From: Haloprofundus salinisoli
GTDB lineage: Archaea > Halobacteriota > Halobacteria > Halobacteriales > Haloferacaceae
Assembly: GCF_020097815.1 (NCBI RefSeq)
Contig: NZ_CP083663.1
Location: 2,790,001 to 2,854,000 of the forward strand
Length of the DNA: 64,000 bases
Reading direction: 5' to 3'
Made by a program: the position numbers and the translations under genes. Positions 25,199 to 34,081 of this stretch are shown in pieces. Positions within the stretch are counted from its first letter, which is position 1; each line of letters opens with the position of its first letter. The notes under the pieces were generated by a model. It ran no database searches and was not told the origin of the DNA. It saw only the letters and a list, made by a program, of their open reading frames with translations.

Positions 25199-26053
25199 TC
25201 ACGCGAGCGGTCGATACCAGACCGCTACGACGAGAAGCGCCAAGAAGACGTACGACCCACGGACCAGAAGCATCGTCGCCAGCGACGGGTCCGTCGTCCG
25301 CGCGGAGACGGCGACGACGACGCCCAACGCCGCGGCCGCGAGAACGGTTCCGGTCGGAAACACGCCGACCAGCGCGAACCCGACGACGAGACTCAGTCCC
25401 GCGACGAGGAAGGTGTATGCGAGTCGCCGCGCGTCGCGTCGGCCGAACACCACCGCGACGGTTCGCTTGTCGATGGAGCGGTCGTACGCGTAATCCTTCG
25501 AGTCGTCGATAATCTTCACCCCCGTGAGAATCACGAGAAACACGAGCGAGAACGCCAGCGGCGTCGCCGCGAACGACTCCGTCTGGACGTAGTATCCGCC
25601 CAGGATAGCCAGCGCGATGCCCGTCGGATAGCCAAGCGTCGTCGTCACCGCGCGCATGTCCAACTGCGGCGCGTGGAGATAGCCGACGACCCAACACGGG
25701 AGCGTCACCGCGGCGGCGACGGGGCCGACGAGCGACCAGAGCGCGGCGAGACAGGCGACGAATCCGACCGTCGCACCGGTGAGCGCGAGGCGACAGCCGC
25801 CGACCGACAGCGGGTGGTCGTCGTCCTCGCCGCGGACGTGGAAGTCGACGTAACCGTCCTTGACGTGGGCGGTGTAGACGGCGAAGAACACCGCGAGCGC
25901 GTGGACCCCCCCGACCGCGGGCGAGAACGACCCGGCGAGAACGCTGCCGAACCACGACGCGGCGACCGGCGGTAACATGAACACCGGGTGTACCTGTGAC
26001 CCGAACGCGCGAAGCGCCGCCACCGGTCCGGTTCCGTGTCGTGCGACTCCCAT
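25199..26053 (-). CDS. UbiA-type prenyltransferase
   Basis: 284 residues with about eight hydrophobic helices. The two Asp-rich motifs of the UbiA superfamily are present: KDGYVDFHVRGEDDD near residue 65 and KIIDDSKDYAYDR near residue 185. These bind the prenyl diphosphate through Mg ions. The acceptor could be a quinone ring, protohaem or a glycerol lipid; haloarchaea have several paralogues and the sequence here does not decide. An integral membrane enzyme. Confidence 0.85.
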   Translation of the reverse strand: MGVARHGTGPVAALRAFGSQVHPVFMLPPVAASWFGSVLAGSFSPAVGGVHALAVFFAVYTAHVKDGYVDFHVRGEDDDHPLSVGGCRLALTGATVGFVACLAALWSLVGPVAAAVTLPCWVVGYLHAPQLDMRAVTTTLGYPTGIALAILGGYYVQTESFAATPLAFSLVFLVILTGVKIIDDSKDYAYDRSIDKRTVAVVFGRRDARRLAYTFLVAGLSLVVGFALVGVFPTGTVLAAAALGVVVAVSARTTDPSLATMLLVRGSYVFLALLVVAVWYRPLA

Positions 26054-26125
26054 GGGCTAGTCGCCAGCAAACAGAGAGATAAATCCTGTCCGCGTCGAAT
26101 TATATCTGCGTCGAGAACGTCCCGC

Positions 26126-27247
26126 TCAGCGGACGGCGCGGGCGGCGTCGGTCATGATTTCGACGGCTTCTTTCAGTTCCTCGGTTCCCGTCGCGTACGA
26201 GAGGCGCGCGTAACCCGCGCCATGCTCGCCGAAGGCGTCGCCGGGGACGACGATGACACCCCGCGAGAGCACCTCGTCGACCCACCCCTCCGGCACTTTC
26301 GGCATCGCGTAGAACGCGCCGCCGGGCGTCGGCACCTCCAGACCGGCGTCGGTGAGGCCGTCGACGACGAGGTCACGACGCTCGCGGAACGAGGCTGTCA
26401 TCTCGTCGACGATGTCGCGTGGGCCCGACAGCGCCGCCTCGGCGGCGTACTGCGCCGGAGCGCTCGCGCAGGCCTGAACGTACTGGTGGACGCGGAGCAT
26501 CCGTTCGACGCGGCGCTCGGAGCCGTACACCCAGCCGAGTCGCCACCCCGTCATCGAGAACAGTTTGGAGGCGGAGTTGACGACGACGACGTTGTCCGTC
26601 TCGGCGTACTCGATCGGCGAGTGGAACTCGCCGTCGAAGACGGTGTACTCGTACACCTCGTCGGAGATGCAGAGCACGTCGTGTTCGTCGGCGATGCGGG
26701 CGAACTCTCGAATATCTTCCTCCGGCGAGACTGCACCCGTCGGGTTGCCGGGGCTGTTGACGACGAACGCCGCCGTGTTCTCGGTGATGGCGTCTTCGAC
26801 CGCCGCCGGCGAGAGCGTCAGGTCCTCGCGGAGCGGGACGGGGACGGGCTCGCCGCCGGCGAGTTTCGTCAGCGCGTCGTAGGAGACGAAACCCGGGTCG
26901 GGGATGAGGACCTCTTGGCCGTCGTCGACGTGCGCTTCCATCGCGATGTGCAGCGCCTCGCTCCCGCCGGACGTTGCGATGACCTGCTCGGGCGAGAGGC
27001 TCACGCCCTGGTCGCTTTCGTGCTTGGCGGCGATGGCCTCCCGGAGCGACAACACGCCCTTGTTCGAGGTGTAGCCGTCCGCCTTCCCCGATTCGATGGC
27101 GTCGACGGCCGCCGCCCGCGCGTGCTCGGGCGTCGGGAAGTCCGGTTGGCCGATGCCGAGGTTGATGGCGTCGTCGCCCGCCGCCTCGAACACCTTCCGG
27201 ATGCCGCTGATAGAGATTCGCTCGACTCGCTCGGAGAACTCCGTCAT
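26126..27247 (-). CDS. Class I/II PLP aminotransferase
   Basis: 373 residues from ATG 27247 (MTEFSERVERISISGIRKVFEAAGDDAINLGIGQPDF). Fold type I motifs: SGGSEALHIAM, NSPGNPTGAV, SDEVYEYTVF, the PLP lysine in NSASKLFSMTGWRLGW, and the Arg in YARLSYATG. The best guess is an aspartate or aromatic amino acid aminotransferase; substrate class cannot be fixed by eye. Upstream is a gap of about 120 bp before the beta-helix gene on the same strand. Confidence 0.93.
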   Translation of the reverse strand: MTEFSERVERISISGIRKVFEAAGDDAINLGIGQPDFPTPEHARAAAVDAIESGKADGYTSNKGVLSLREAIAAKHESDQGVSLSPEQVIATSGGSEALHIAMEAHVDDGQEVLIPDPGFVSYDALTKLAGGEPVPVPLREDLTLSPAAVEDAITENTAAFVVNSPGNPTGAVSPEEDIREFARIADEHDVLCISDEVYEYTVFDGEFHSPIEYAETDNVVVVNSASKLFSMTGWRLGWVYGSERRVERMLRVHQYVQACASAPAQYAAEAALSGPRDIVDEMTASFRERRDLVVDGLTDAGLEVPTPGGAFYAMPKVPEGWVDEVLSRGVIVVPGDAFGEHGAGYARLSYATGTEELKEAVEIMTDAARAVR

Positions 27248-27371
27248 GCACCTATCCGTGCGGGCCGACCGCATAGTTCTTGCTTCCGCGGAAGTGCGGA
27301 CACCCTACGGACGGGCAGCGGTGACTACTACACACGAGCTGTCGAACCAAAAACAGAAAAGCGACCCGAAC

Positions 27372-28982
27372 TCAGTTGTTGCGGACGACGTTCCCGTTGG
27401 AACCGTTGCGGACGAGTATCTCGCGGCCGCCGTTGTCGCGGACGACGTTGTCCTCGACGCGGTTGCCGTCGGAGTTGTCGAGTTCGATACCTTCGTCGCC
27501 GTTACCCACGACTTCGTTGTCGACGATGGTACCCTCGTCCGTGCGGAGGAGGTAGATGCCGTCGTCGCCGTTGTCGCGGACGACGTTCCCGAAGAGGTCG
27601 TTCCCGCCGGACCCGCGCAGGAAGAACCCGTCGTCGCCGTTGCCGGTGACGACGTTGTCGACGAACTGGTTCCCGTCGCTCTCGCCTACTCCGATACCGT
27701 CGTCGCGGTTGTTCGTGACCGTGTTACGTTCGACGACCGCTCCGCCGGCGAGGTCGGTCAGCCCGATACCGTCGTTGCGGTTCGCGTCGACGACGTTCTC
27801 GACAATGGTCGTGCCGGGGGCGGCGACAACGTTGATGCCGTTTACGCCGTTGCCGACGAGTTCGTTGCCGTCGAGGGTCGTTCCCTCGGCACCGCGGACG
27901 AAGACGCCGTCACCGCCGTTGTTGCGGACAGTGTTCTCCGAGATTTCGGTGTCGAGAGCGCCCTCACCGAGGCTGATACCGTCGTCACCGTTCCGCTCGA
28001 CGAGATTCGAGCGCACGACAGTTCGTTCCGCGGAGCCGAAATCCTCGAATTCAGCCTGAACGCTGATTCCGTCGTTGCCGTTTCCGCTGACGACGTTGTG
28101 CTCGACGACGTTGTCGGCGGTGTGCGACGAGATGAAAATCCCGTTGACGCCGTTGTCGACGACGTGATTGTCGCGGATCGCGTTCTCGGTCGAGTCCCCA
28201 AAGTCCACGTCACCGCTGAGGAGTACGCCGTGTCGGTCGTTGTTCGCGATAACGTTGTTTTCAACGATCAACCCTCCGTAAATCGACAAGATGAGAACGC
28301 CGAATTCGTTGTTCTCAATGACGTTGTCCGAGACCTCGATCTCCGACCCGACGCTCACCGAGAGACCAAATCGGTCGTTCCCGGCGATTCTACTGTTGGT
28401 GACGACCGAACCGGCCGTCTCGAAAAGTTCGACTCCGAAGTTGTTGTCCACAACGTCTGTCGATTCTACGACGAACGTCCCGGACGACCCGGAAATGCCG
28501 ATGAAGTCGTTGTCACGAACGATGCTCTCCCGGACGGTTACGTCGCTACTTAATGCGAAGATTCCGACCAGATTGTTCTCTACGACGACGTTCTCGAGGG
28601 TTACCTCAGTATCGAAGTTCGTCTCGATTCCCGTGCCCCAATCGGAGACGACGACGTCACGGATGGTGATATCGCTGGTGGGTTCGAAGTCTCCTACGAC
28701 GCTGATGCCAGCGTTTCCGTCACGCATATCGCTTCGACCATCGACGGCGTAACCGCTTCCATCGAAGACGACACCACCGGATTCGATGACGATACACGCC
28801 TCCCCGTCGATGGTCGCATCCCTAATGTCCTCCGTCAAAACATACCGTCCCGGTTCCGAAATCACGGTACACTCGTCGAGCGGCGTCGCCGTCTGCCCGG
28901 CGACGACGCCGATGAAGCCGCCGAACGTCGAGAGGACGAGTAGCATCACGATCGCGGACACACTTGTATCACTAATATTCAT
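27372..28982 (-). CDS. Secreted right-handed beta-helix protein (NosD-like repeats)
   Basis: 536 residues. N-terminal hydrophobic signal VSAIVMLLVLSTFGGFIGVVAGQ ends in a likely cleavage site. The rest is a run of parallel beta-helix turns of about 22-24 residues with the recurring pattern V-x-x-N-x-V-x-x-N-G-x-D-G-I, for example DNVIENNEFGVLILS, RNTVTNNRDDGIGVGE and DNVVTGNGDDGFFLRG. There are about 16-18 turns, ending abruptly at NGSNGNVVRNN without a capping domain, so the protein may bind or be modified at its end. Probably exported and possibly a carbohydrate-binding or lyase-like surface protein. Confidence 0.88.
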   Translation of the reverse strand: MNISDTSVSAIVMLLVLSTFGGFIGVVAGQTATPLDECTVISEPGRYVLTEDIRDATIDGEACIVIESGGVVFDGSGYAVDGRSDMRDGNAGISVVGDFEPTSDITIRDVVVSDWGTGIETNFDTEVTLENVVVENNLVGIFALSSDVTVRESIVRDNDFIGISGSSGTFVVESTDVVDNNFGVELFETAGSVVTNSRIAGNDRFGLSVSVGSEIEVSDNVIENNEFGVLILSIYGGLIVENNVIANNDRHGVLLSGDVDFGDSTENAIRDNHVVDNGVNGIFISSHTADNVVEHNVVSGNGNDGISVQAEFEDFGSAERTVVRSNLVERNGDDGISLGEGALDTEISENTVRNNGGDGVFVRGAEGTTLDGNELVGNGVNGINVVAAPGTTIVENVVDANRNDGIGLTDLAGGAVVERNTVTNNRDDGIGVGESDGNQFVDNVVTGNGDDGFFLRGSGGNDLFGNVVRDNGDDGIYLLRTDEGTIVDNEVVGNGDEGIELDNSDGNRVEDNVVRDNGGREILVRNGSNGNVVRNN

Positions 28983-29080
28983 GATATTACTGATGCGAGA
29001 GGAGGAGATAACAGTATCTCAGACGTTCGGGACGGTCGAACCGGCCGGACAGGCGGAAAAGTAGACGTTCCGACTTCGGC

Positions 29081-29233
29081 CTACCCCTCGAACTCGTCTC
29101 TGAGCTCTTCGATGTGCGACTGGAGCTGTCCCAGCGCGGCGTCGGCGTCCATGTAGCCCTGTTCGTACTCGCCGAGGACGGTGTCGGCGTCGTCGAGGAA
29201 CGTCTCGACCGCCGATTCGAGTTCGTCTGCCAT
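29081..29233 (-). CDS. 50-residue acidic helical protein
   Basis: Short frame MADELESAVETFLDDADTVLGEYEQGYMDADAALGQLQSHIEELRDEFEG. All-helical and strongly acidic, with heptad-like spacing. A tidy start and stop between the beta-helix gene and divergent XPB. It resembles small haloarchaeal proteins of unknown role that may form a helical hairpin. Confidence 0.7.
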   Translation of the reverse strand: MADELESAVETFLDDADTVLGEYEQGYMDADAALGQLQSHIEELRDEFEG

Positions 29234-29338
29234 ACCCGCTACGTCGACTCGGAGGCTCTTGTCTCATTGGGTCGGCGTCCCCGGCGGCCTGTCGCGTCTC
29301 CGGAGCGCCTTTAGTCTCCACCCGCAAACCCCGGAGTA

Positions 29339-30685
29339 GTGACGGTCACGCTGCGCTACGAGGACGGCACCATCCGCATCGACGCCGAGAGCGGCGACTC
29401 GGTGCCGTCGCTCTCTTTCGTCGAGGACGACCCGCGAAGCGGCGTCGCCCGCGCGCCCGCCTACCGCTACGCGCAACTGCGGCGCGTTCTCGACGGGTGC
29501 GGCGTCGACTGCGACGACCGGGTGCTCCCCGACACCTCCTTGGATCTCTCGACGACGTACGACCTCCGCGAGTACCAGCGCAACGCGTTGGAGGCGTGGC
29601 TGTCGAACAGTCGGCGCGGGATTCTGGAACTCCCCACCGGCAGCGGCAAGACCGTCGTCGCCATCGCGGCGATGGTCGAACTCGGCGTCCCGACGCTGGT
29701 CGTCGTTCCCACGATAGACCTCCTCGAGCAGTGGCGGCGCGAGCTCCGAACGGAGTTCCGGATTCCCATCGGCCAGTTCGGCGGCGGTGAGCAGGTACAA
29801 GAGGCGATTACCGTCTCGACGTACGACTCCGCGTACCTCCGGGCCGACGACGTCGGCGGCGAGTTCGGCCTCGTCGTCTTCGACGAGGTCCACCACCTCG
29901 GCGGCGAGGGTTACCGCGACATCGGTCGGTTGTTGGCCGCTCCCGCCAGAATGGGGCTGACGGCGACGTTCGAGCGTCCCGACGGCGCACACGAGGTCGT
30001 AGAGGAGTTGGTCGGCAGCAGGGTGTACGACGTGTCCGTCGACGAGTTGGCGGGCGACCACCTCGCCGACTACGCGATTCGCCGCGTCGAAGTCAAACTC
30101 ACGGACGAGGAACGCGAACGCTACGAAGCGGCCCAGGGCACGTTCGTCGACTACCTTCGGACGGCGAACATCACGTTCCGAAGCGGCAGCGATTATCAGC
30201 GACTCGTGAAGCGCTCCGGAAACGACCCGCGCGCTCGCGAGGCCTTGCTGGCGAAACAGCGCGCTCGCGACATCATGATGAACGCCGACGAGAAGGTGCG
30301 CGAACTCGGCCGCATTCTGGACCGCCACCGCGAGGACCGCGTCATTGTCTTCACCGCCCACACCGACCTCGTCTACCGCCTCTCCGAGCGGTTCCTGCTC
30401 CCGGCTATCACGAACGAGACGGGCGCGCCGGAGCGGCGAGAGATTCTCCAGCGGTTCCGCGATGGCACGTACTCCCGAGTCGTGACGGCGAACGTCCTCG
30501 ATGAGGGCGTCGACGTGCCGGACGCCAACGTCGCCGTCGTGCTCTCCGGCAGCGGGAGCGAACGCGAGTTCACCCAGCGACTCGGGCGGATTCTCCGACC
30601 CAAAGAAGATGGACAGACGGCGACGCTGTACGAACTCGTAAGCGCCGAAACCGCCGAAGAGCGGGTGGCGGCGCGTCGGCGGTAG
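29339..30685 (+). CDS. XPB/Rad25-type DNA helicase
   Basis: 448 residues from GTG 29339. A damage-recognition-like N-terminal domain (1-70) precedes helicase motifs: Walker A LPTGSGKT at 98-105, DEVHH at 181-185, TATFERPDG (motif III), the thumb-like insert around 240-300, and motif VI QRLGRILRP. Archaeal XPB is an SF2 DNA-unwinding helicase that works with the nuclease Bax1, encoded 527 bp downstream. It likely acts in nucleotide excision repair or related DNA processing. Confidence 0.93.
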   Translation: MTVTLRYEDGTIRIDAESGDSVPSLSFVEDDPRSGVARAPAYRYAQLRRVLDGCGVDCDDRVLPDTSLDLSTTYDLREYQRNALEAWLSNSRRGILELPTGSGKTVVAIAAMVELGVPTLVVVPTIDLLEQWRRELRTEFRIPIGQFGGGEQVQEAITVSTYDSAYLRADDVGGEFGLVVFDEVHHLGGEGYRDIGRLLAAPARMGLTATFERPDGAHEVVEELVGSRVYDVSVDELAGDHLADYAIRRVEVKLTDEERERYEAAQGTFVDYLRTANITFRSGSDYQRLVKRSGNDPRAREALLAKQRARDIMMNADEKVRELGRILDRHREDRVIVFTAHTDLVYRLSERFLLPAITNETGAPERREILQRFRDGTYSRVVTANVLDEGVDVPDANVAVVLSGSGSEREFTQRLGRILRPKEDGQTATLYELVSAETAEERVAARRR

Positions 30686-31093
30686 TCAGCCGGACCCGGC
30701 CGCTTCGACGGTCACCTGCAACTGGCCGTTGCGCTGGAACGCCTCGAAGGAGACGGGAACGACCGTCTCGAACTCCGCCGTCGAGTCTCCGGACACGGCC
30801 ACTTCCGTCGTTTCGACCGTCTCCTCGCCGTCGACGGTGACGCGAACGCGCACGACGCCGGTCCGTTCCTCCGAACTCCCGTTGTCGATGGTGCCGAACG
30901 CCCGCAGTTGGTCGCCGTCGGTTCCCTCGTAGTCGAACGTCTCGATGGAGAGGGGGTCCGGTTCGGGCGTCTCACCGGGGCCGTTCGCCGGTGCTTCGGG
31001 CGGCCCGCGCGGTCCCGTCGCTCTCGGGAGCGAGGAGAGACAGCCCGCCGACAGCGCCGGCAGGAGGGCGGTCACGAGCGTCCGTCGCTTCAT
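30686..31093 (-). CDS. Small lipoprotein with FxLYD-like domain
   Basis: 135 residues. MKRRTLVTALLPALSAGC gives a positively charged start, hydrophobic core and lipobox Cys18. A Pro-rich tether follows, then a beta sandwich (GDQLRAFGTIDNGSSEERTGVVRVRVTVDGEETVETTEVAVSGDSTAEFETVVP), the pattern of FxLYD or Ig-like surface domains. Its stop directly abuts the XPB stop on the other strand (no gap), so it separates xpb from bax1. Confidence 0.8.
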   Translation of the reverse strand: MKRRTLVTALLPALSAGCLSSLPRATGPRGPPEAPANGPGETPEPDPLSIETFDYEGTDGDQLRAFGTIDNGSSEERTGVVRVRVTVDGEETVETTEVAVSGDSTAEFETVVPVSFEAFQRNGQLQVTVEAAGSG

Positions 31094-31212
31094 AGCCGAG
31101 CGTCTGCGCGGGGGCGTATGAGCCTTGTCCTCCGTCGTCGCCGTCGGCTCCGCCGGCGAACCGACGACTCCAACCCCGCGGCGCTTTTATCGTCCGGGAC
31201 GAAACGACGGCT

Positions 31213-32718
31213 GTGCTGACGAAAGACCTCCTCCGGGTGTCGCGCCGCGGCGGCGGCTACCACCCGCAGTTCGTCGACTCGTCGCGTCGTCCGCTGGCGG
31301 CGAAGGTGCTCGGCACCTACCAGGGCCACGTCGGCGAGCGTCGGGCGGCGCTCACCGAGGCGCTGTCGGGGCTCGAAGCCGGCGCGGACGACTTCAAACT
31401 CGTCCGCGGGTTCGCGGCGCTGGCCGACCGGGAGGCGACGTTCGAGACGGACGCCGCGGTACCGCCGGAACGAACCCGCCGCGTCGTCTTCGAGAGCGCC
31501 GAATCCGTCGGCGGCGTCGCCACCGACGGCGAACGAGCGGCGGCGGTCGACGCCGCGGCGGACCGGCTAGGCGTCGACGTCGCCGACGTGGAGGGGTCGC
31601 TGTACGCCGACCGGGACGTGAACCAGCGACTCGCCGCGTTCGACTCGCGGTGGTCACCCGACGAACTCCTCTCTCAATATAACCTCTCGCTCGCGCAGAC
31701 CGCCCTCTTCGACGCCACCGAAGTCAGGGTTCGGAGTTCGGACCCGAAGGCGCTCGTCTCGGCGGTGAAGCGGTTGCGGCTGATGTACGAGATTCGAAAG
31801 ACTGCGGCGGGACGAGAAGTCCTCGTCACCGGTCCCGACGCGCTGTTTCGACGAACCCGCCGCTACGGCACCGGCTTCGCCCGCTTGCTTCGGACGGCCG
31901 CCAAAGCGCCGGAGTGGTCGCTCACGGCGACCGTCGACGACAGGGGAACCGAACGCGAGATGACGCTCACGAACGAGGACGTGTCGGTGCCGGGCGTCGA
32001 CCCCGTCGCCGAACCGACGTACGACAGCGGCGTCGAAGCCGACTTCGCCGCCCGCTTCGCCGCCCTGAATCTCGACTGGGACCTCGTACGCGAACCCGAA
32101 CCGCTCGAAACCGGCTATCGCGTGATGATTCCCGACTTCGCGTTCGACTACGAGTTCGCCGACTTTCGGATCTACTTCGAGATTATGGGTTTCTGGACGC
32201 CCGAGTACGTCGAGAAGAAGCTCTCGCAACTGGCGGAGCTCGAAGCCGTCGACATGGTCGTCGCCGTCGACGAGTCGCTCGGCGTCGGCGAGGAGATTCG
32301 CGCTCGCGACCACCGCGCGATTCCGTACACGGGGAGCGTGCGGGTGAAAGACGTCGTCGACGTGCTCCGCGAGTACGAAACCGACCTCGTCGCCGCCGCG
32401 GCAGCCGACGTTCCCGACGAACTCGACCCCGACCCCGACGTGACGACGCTCGAGGCGGTGGCCGCCGAGTTGGGCGTCGGCGTCGAAGCCGTCGAAGACC
32501 GGCGGTTCCCGGCCCACGAACGGCTCGGTCGGACGCTCGTCCGCCCGGCCGTCCTCGACGAACTGCGCGAGGAACTCGACGCCGGGATGTCGCTCTCGGC
32601 GGCCGAGTCCGTGCTCGACTCCCGCGGCGTCGACGACGCCAGCGCGGTGCTCTCGGGGCTCGGCTACCGGGTCGAGTGGGAGGGTCTGGGCGGAGGGACG
32701 CTCCGCGAGAAAGGCTGA
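31213..32718 (+). CDS. Bax1-type DUF790 nuclease
   Basis: 501 residues from GTG 31213 (LTKDLLRVSRRGGGYHPQFVD), typical of the DUF790 family start. The central part has YNLSLAQTALFDATEVRVRSSDPKALVSAVKRLRLMYEI and the nuclease-like region around EPLETGYRVMIPDFAFDYEFADFRIYFEIMGFWTPEYVEKKL, where Asp, Glu and Lys have PD-(D/E)xK spacing. Bax1 is an endonuclease that binds XPB in archaea and cuts at bubble or fork junctions. The nearby XPB supports the call. ATG-free starts suggest leaderless translation. Confidence 0.9.
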   Translation: MLTKDLLRVSRRGGGYHPQFVDSSRRPLAAKVLGTYQGHVGERRAALTEALSGLEAGADDFKLVRGFAALADREATFETDAAVPPERTRRVVFESAESVGGVATDGERAAAVDAAADRLGVDVADVEGSLYADRDVNQRLAAFDSRWSPDELLSQYNLSLAQTALFDATEVRVRSSDPKALVSAVKRLRLMYEIRKTAAGREVLVTGPDALFRRTRRYGTGFARLLRTAAKAPEWSLTATVDDRGTEREMTLTNEDVSVPGVDPVAEPTYDSGVEADFAARFAALNLDWDLVREPEPLETGYRVMIPDFAFDYEFADFRIYFEIMGFWTPEYVEKKLSQLAELEAVDMVVAVDESLGVGEEIRARDHRAIPYTGSVRVKDVVDVLREYETDLVAAAAADVPDELDPDPDVTTLEAVAAELGVGVEAVEDRRFPAHERLGRTLVRPAVLDELREELDAGMSLSAAESVLDSRGVDDASAVLSGLGYRVEWEGLGGGTLREKG

Positions 32719-32782
32719 CGACACGGCGAGGGTGACAGAGAGCCGATAAAAAGCACTTACCGCTCGCCTGCGTTCCGACAAT

Positions 32783-33505
32783 ATGACCGACTCAGGGGGA
32801 CCGGCGCCGACCGAGAACGCTCGACGCGGCGACCCTATCCCGTGTACCTTCGGCGGTGACGACGTCGACTACGAGGGCGTGATTCAGCCGTGGGCCGGGC
32901 GGACCGGCGGTCTCTACGTCGCGTGGCGGGTAGGTCCGGCCTCCGGCCGACTGGGGACGTACCGCGCTGCACGCGACGAACTCCGGTTCGGCTACGGCGC
33001 GTTCCCGGAACGCCCGGGGACGCGTCGGTACGCCGCGACGCTCTCGGAGACCGTCTCCGACCGACTTCGATCGGAACTCGCGACGCTCACCGAGTCGATG
33101 CTGTCGCCGCACGTCGGCGCGATACCCACCGTCTTCGACAGCGAAGTGTTTCTCGCCCCGCCGGAGGCCGCCGCTACCGGTGAGATTCATCACCACGAAC
33201 TCGTCGGTCGGAAGGGGAAGTTCCGCGGATGGTTCCAACCGTGGCGACCGCCCGGCGGCGGCGCGGTGTACGTCGCGTGGCGTCTCGACAGTCGAGACCA
33301 CGACACGTACCCCTTCGAGGCGACGGGCCACCGCTTCGGCGTGTTCTTCGACGACGCCGTCTGGCTCGGGTCGGTGTTCGACACGGTGTCGCTGTTCCGC
33401 GTCGCCTGCGGGACGACGGGCGCACTCGACCGGCTCGGTGAGGACGTGGAAGCGCTGTACGCAGACGTGTCGGAGCAAACGTTCACCGCCTCGATGAGCG
33501 AGTGA
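32783..33505 (+). CDS. Unknown protein with internal tandem duplication
   Basis: 240 residues. Two halves share a pattern: residues 32-50 contain GVIQPWAGRTGGLYVAWRV and residues 149-168 contain GWFQPWRPPGGGAVYVAWRL. Each is followed by a second shared element (TYRAARDELRFG against TYPFEATGHRFG). The duplicated unit is about 115 residues. No known domain comes to mind. It is soluble and Trp-rich for a haloarchaeal protein. It lies 64 bp after bax1 in the same direction. Confidence 0.75.
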   Translation: MTDSGGPAPTENARRGDPIPCTFGGDDVDYEGVIQPWAGRTGGLYVAWRVGPASGRLGTYRAARDELRFGYGAFPERPGTRRYAATLSETVSDRLRSELATLTESMLSPHVGAIPTVFDSEVFLAPPEAAATGEIHHHELVGRKGKFRGWFQPWRPPGGGAVYVAWRLDSRDHDTYPFEATGHRFGVFFDDAVWLGSVFDTVSLFRVACGTTGALDRLGEDVEALYADVSEQTFTASMSE

Positions 33506-33523
33506 CCGAGCGGTCGTGGTCGT

Positions 33524-34081
33524 TCAGTCGAGCACCGGAAGCGACTCCTGCCGCCCCTTCGGGACCGTCGACCGGAGTTCGCCGTGGAGATACAGGCCGA
33601 CGCCCATCGGCTCGGTCTCTCCGACGAGTTCGTGAGCGACGACGAGATAGCCCCAGTCGCCGTCCCACTCCACCTCTTGGTCCTCGCCGGCGGCGAACCG
33701 TTTCGCCGCCTCGCCGGAGAGCTCGACGACGTTTTTACTCGCTTCTCTCCCGAAGCGCTGGACGGCGTTCGTCGTCGGTTTCCAGTGCTCCTGTCGCGTC
33801 CGGAGGAACGACATGCCGAGCCCCTCGATGCGTATCGGGTCGGCGGTGTCGCCGTGGAACGCCCAGATTTTGCCCTTGCCCTTCTCCCAGAAGGTGAAGC
33901 CGTCGAACGTCTCCGGCGGGATACCGAAGCGCTCCTCCCACCAGCCGACGACCTCCTCGCGAGTCGCCCGGCCGGGCACCTCGCGGTCGGCGGCGGTGGC
34001 CGGGAGGCGGTCGAACTGCTGGCCGGAGTTCGTCGGGTCCTCCGCGCTCTCGCCGCCGGCTCCACTCTCCTCGTCGCTCAT
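33524..34081 (-). CDS. PUA-like RNA-binding companion of the rRNA m5C methyltransferase
   Basis: 185 residues from ATG 34081 (MSDEESGAGGESAEDPTN is an acidic leader). The body WWEERFGIPPETFDGFTFWEKGKGKIWAFHGD and RFGREASKNVVELSGEAAKRFAAGEDQEVEW...GYLVVAHELVGETEPMGVGLYLHGELRSTVPKGRQESLPV resembles the C-terminal PUA-like part of NOP2/RsmB-type proteins, here split off. The start overlaps the methyltransferase stop by 4 nt, supporting a joint function in RNA modification. Confidence 0.75.
   Translation of the reverse strand: MSDEESGAGGESAEDPTNSGQQFDRLPATAADREVPGRATREEVVGWWEERFGIPPETFDGFTFWEKGKGKIWAFHGDTADPIRIEGLGMSFLRTRQEHWKPTTNAVQRFGREASKNVVELSGEAAKRFAAGEDQEVEWDGDWGYLVVAHELVGETEPMGVGLYLHGELRSTVPKGRQESLPVLD

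Noticed and set aside
24730-25512. 260-residue frame covering the 20-bp tandem repeat
   Set aside because: Read-through of the repeat and antisense of the UbiA-like gene; Arg/Ser-rich without recognisable domain.
27096-28553. 485-residue frame antisense to the beta-helix gene
   Set aside because: Its regular Val/Asp pattern only mirrors the beta-helix repeats on the coding strand; the minus frame has a signal peptide and the N-x-V-x-x-N turns.
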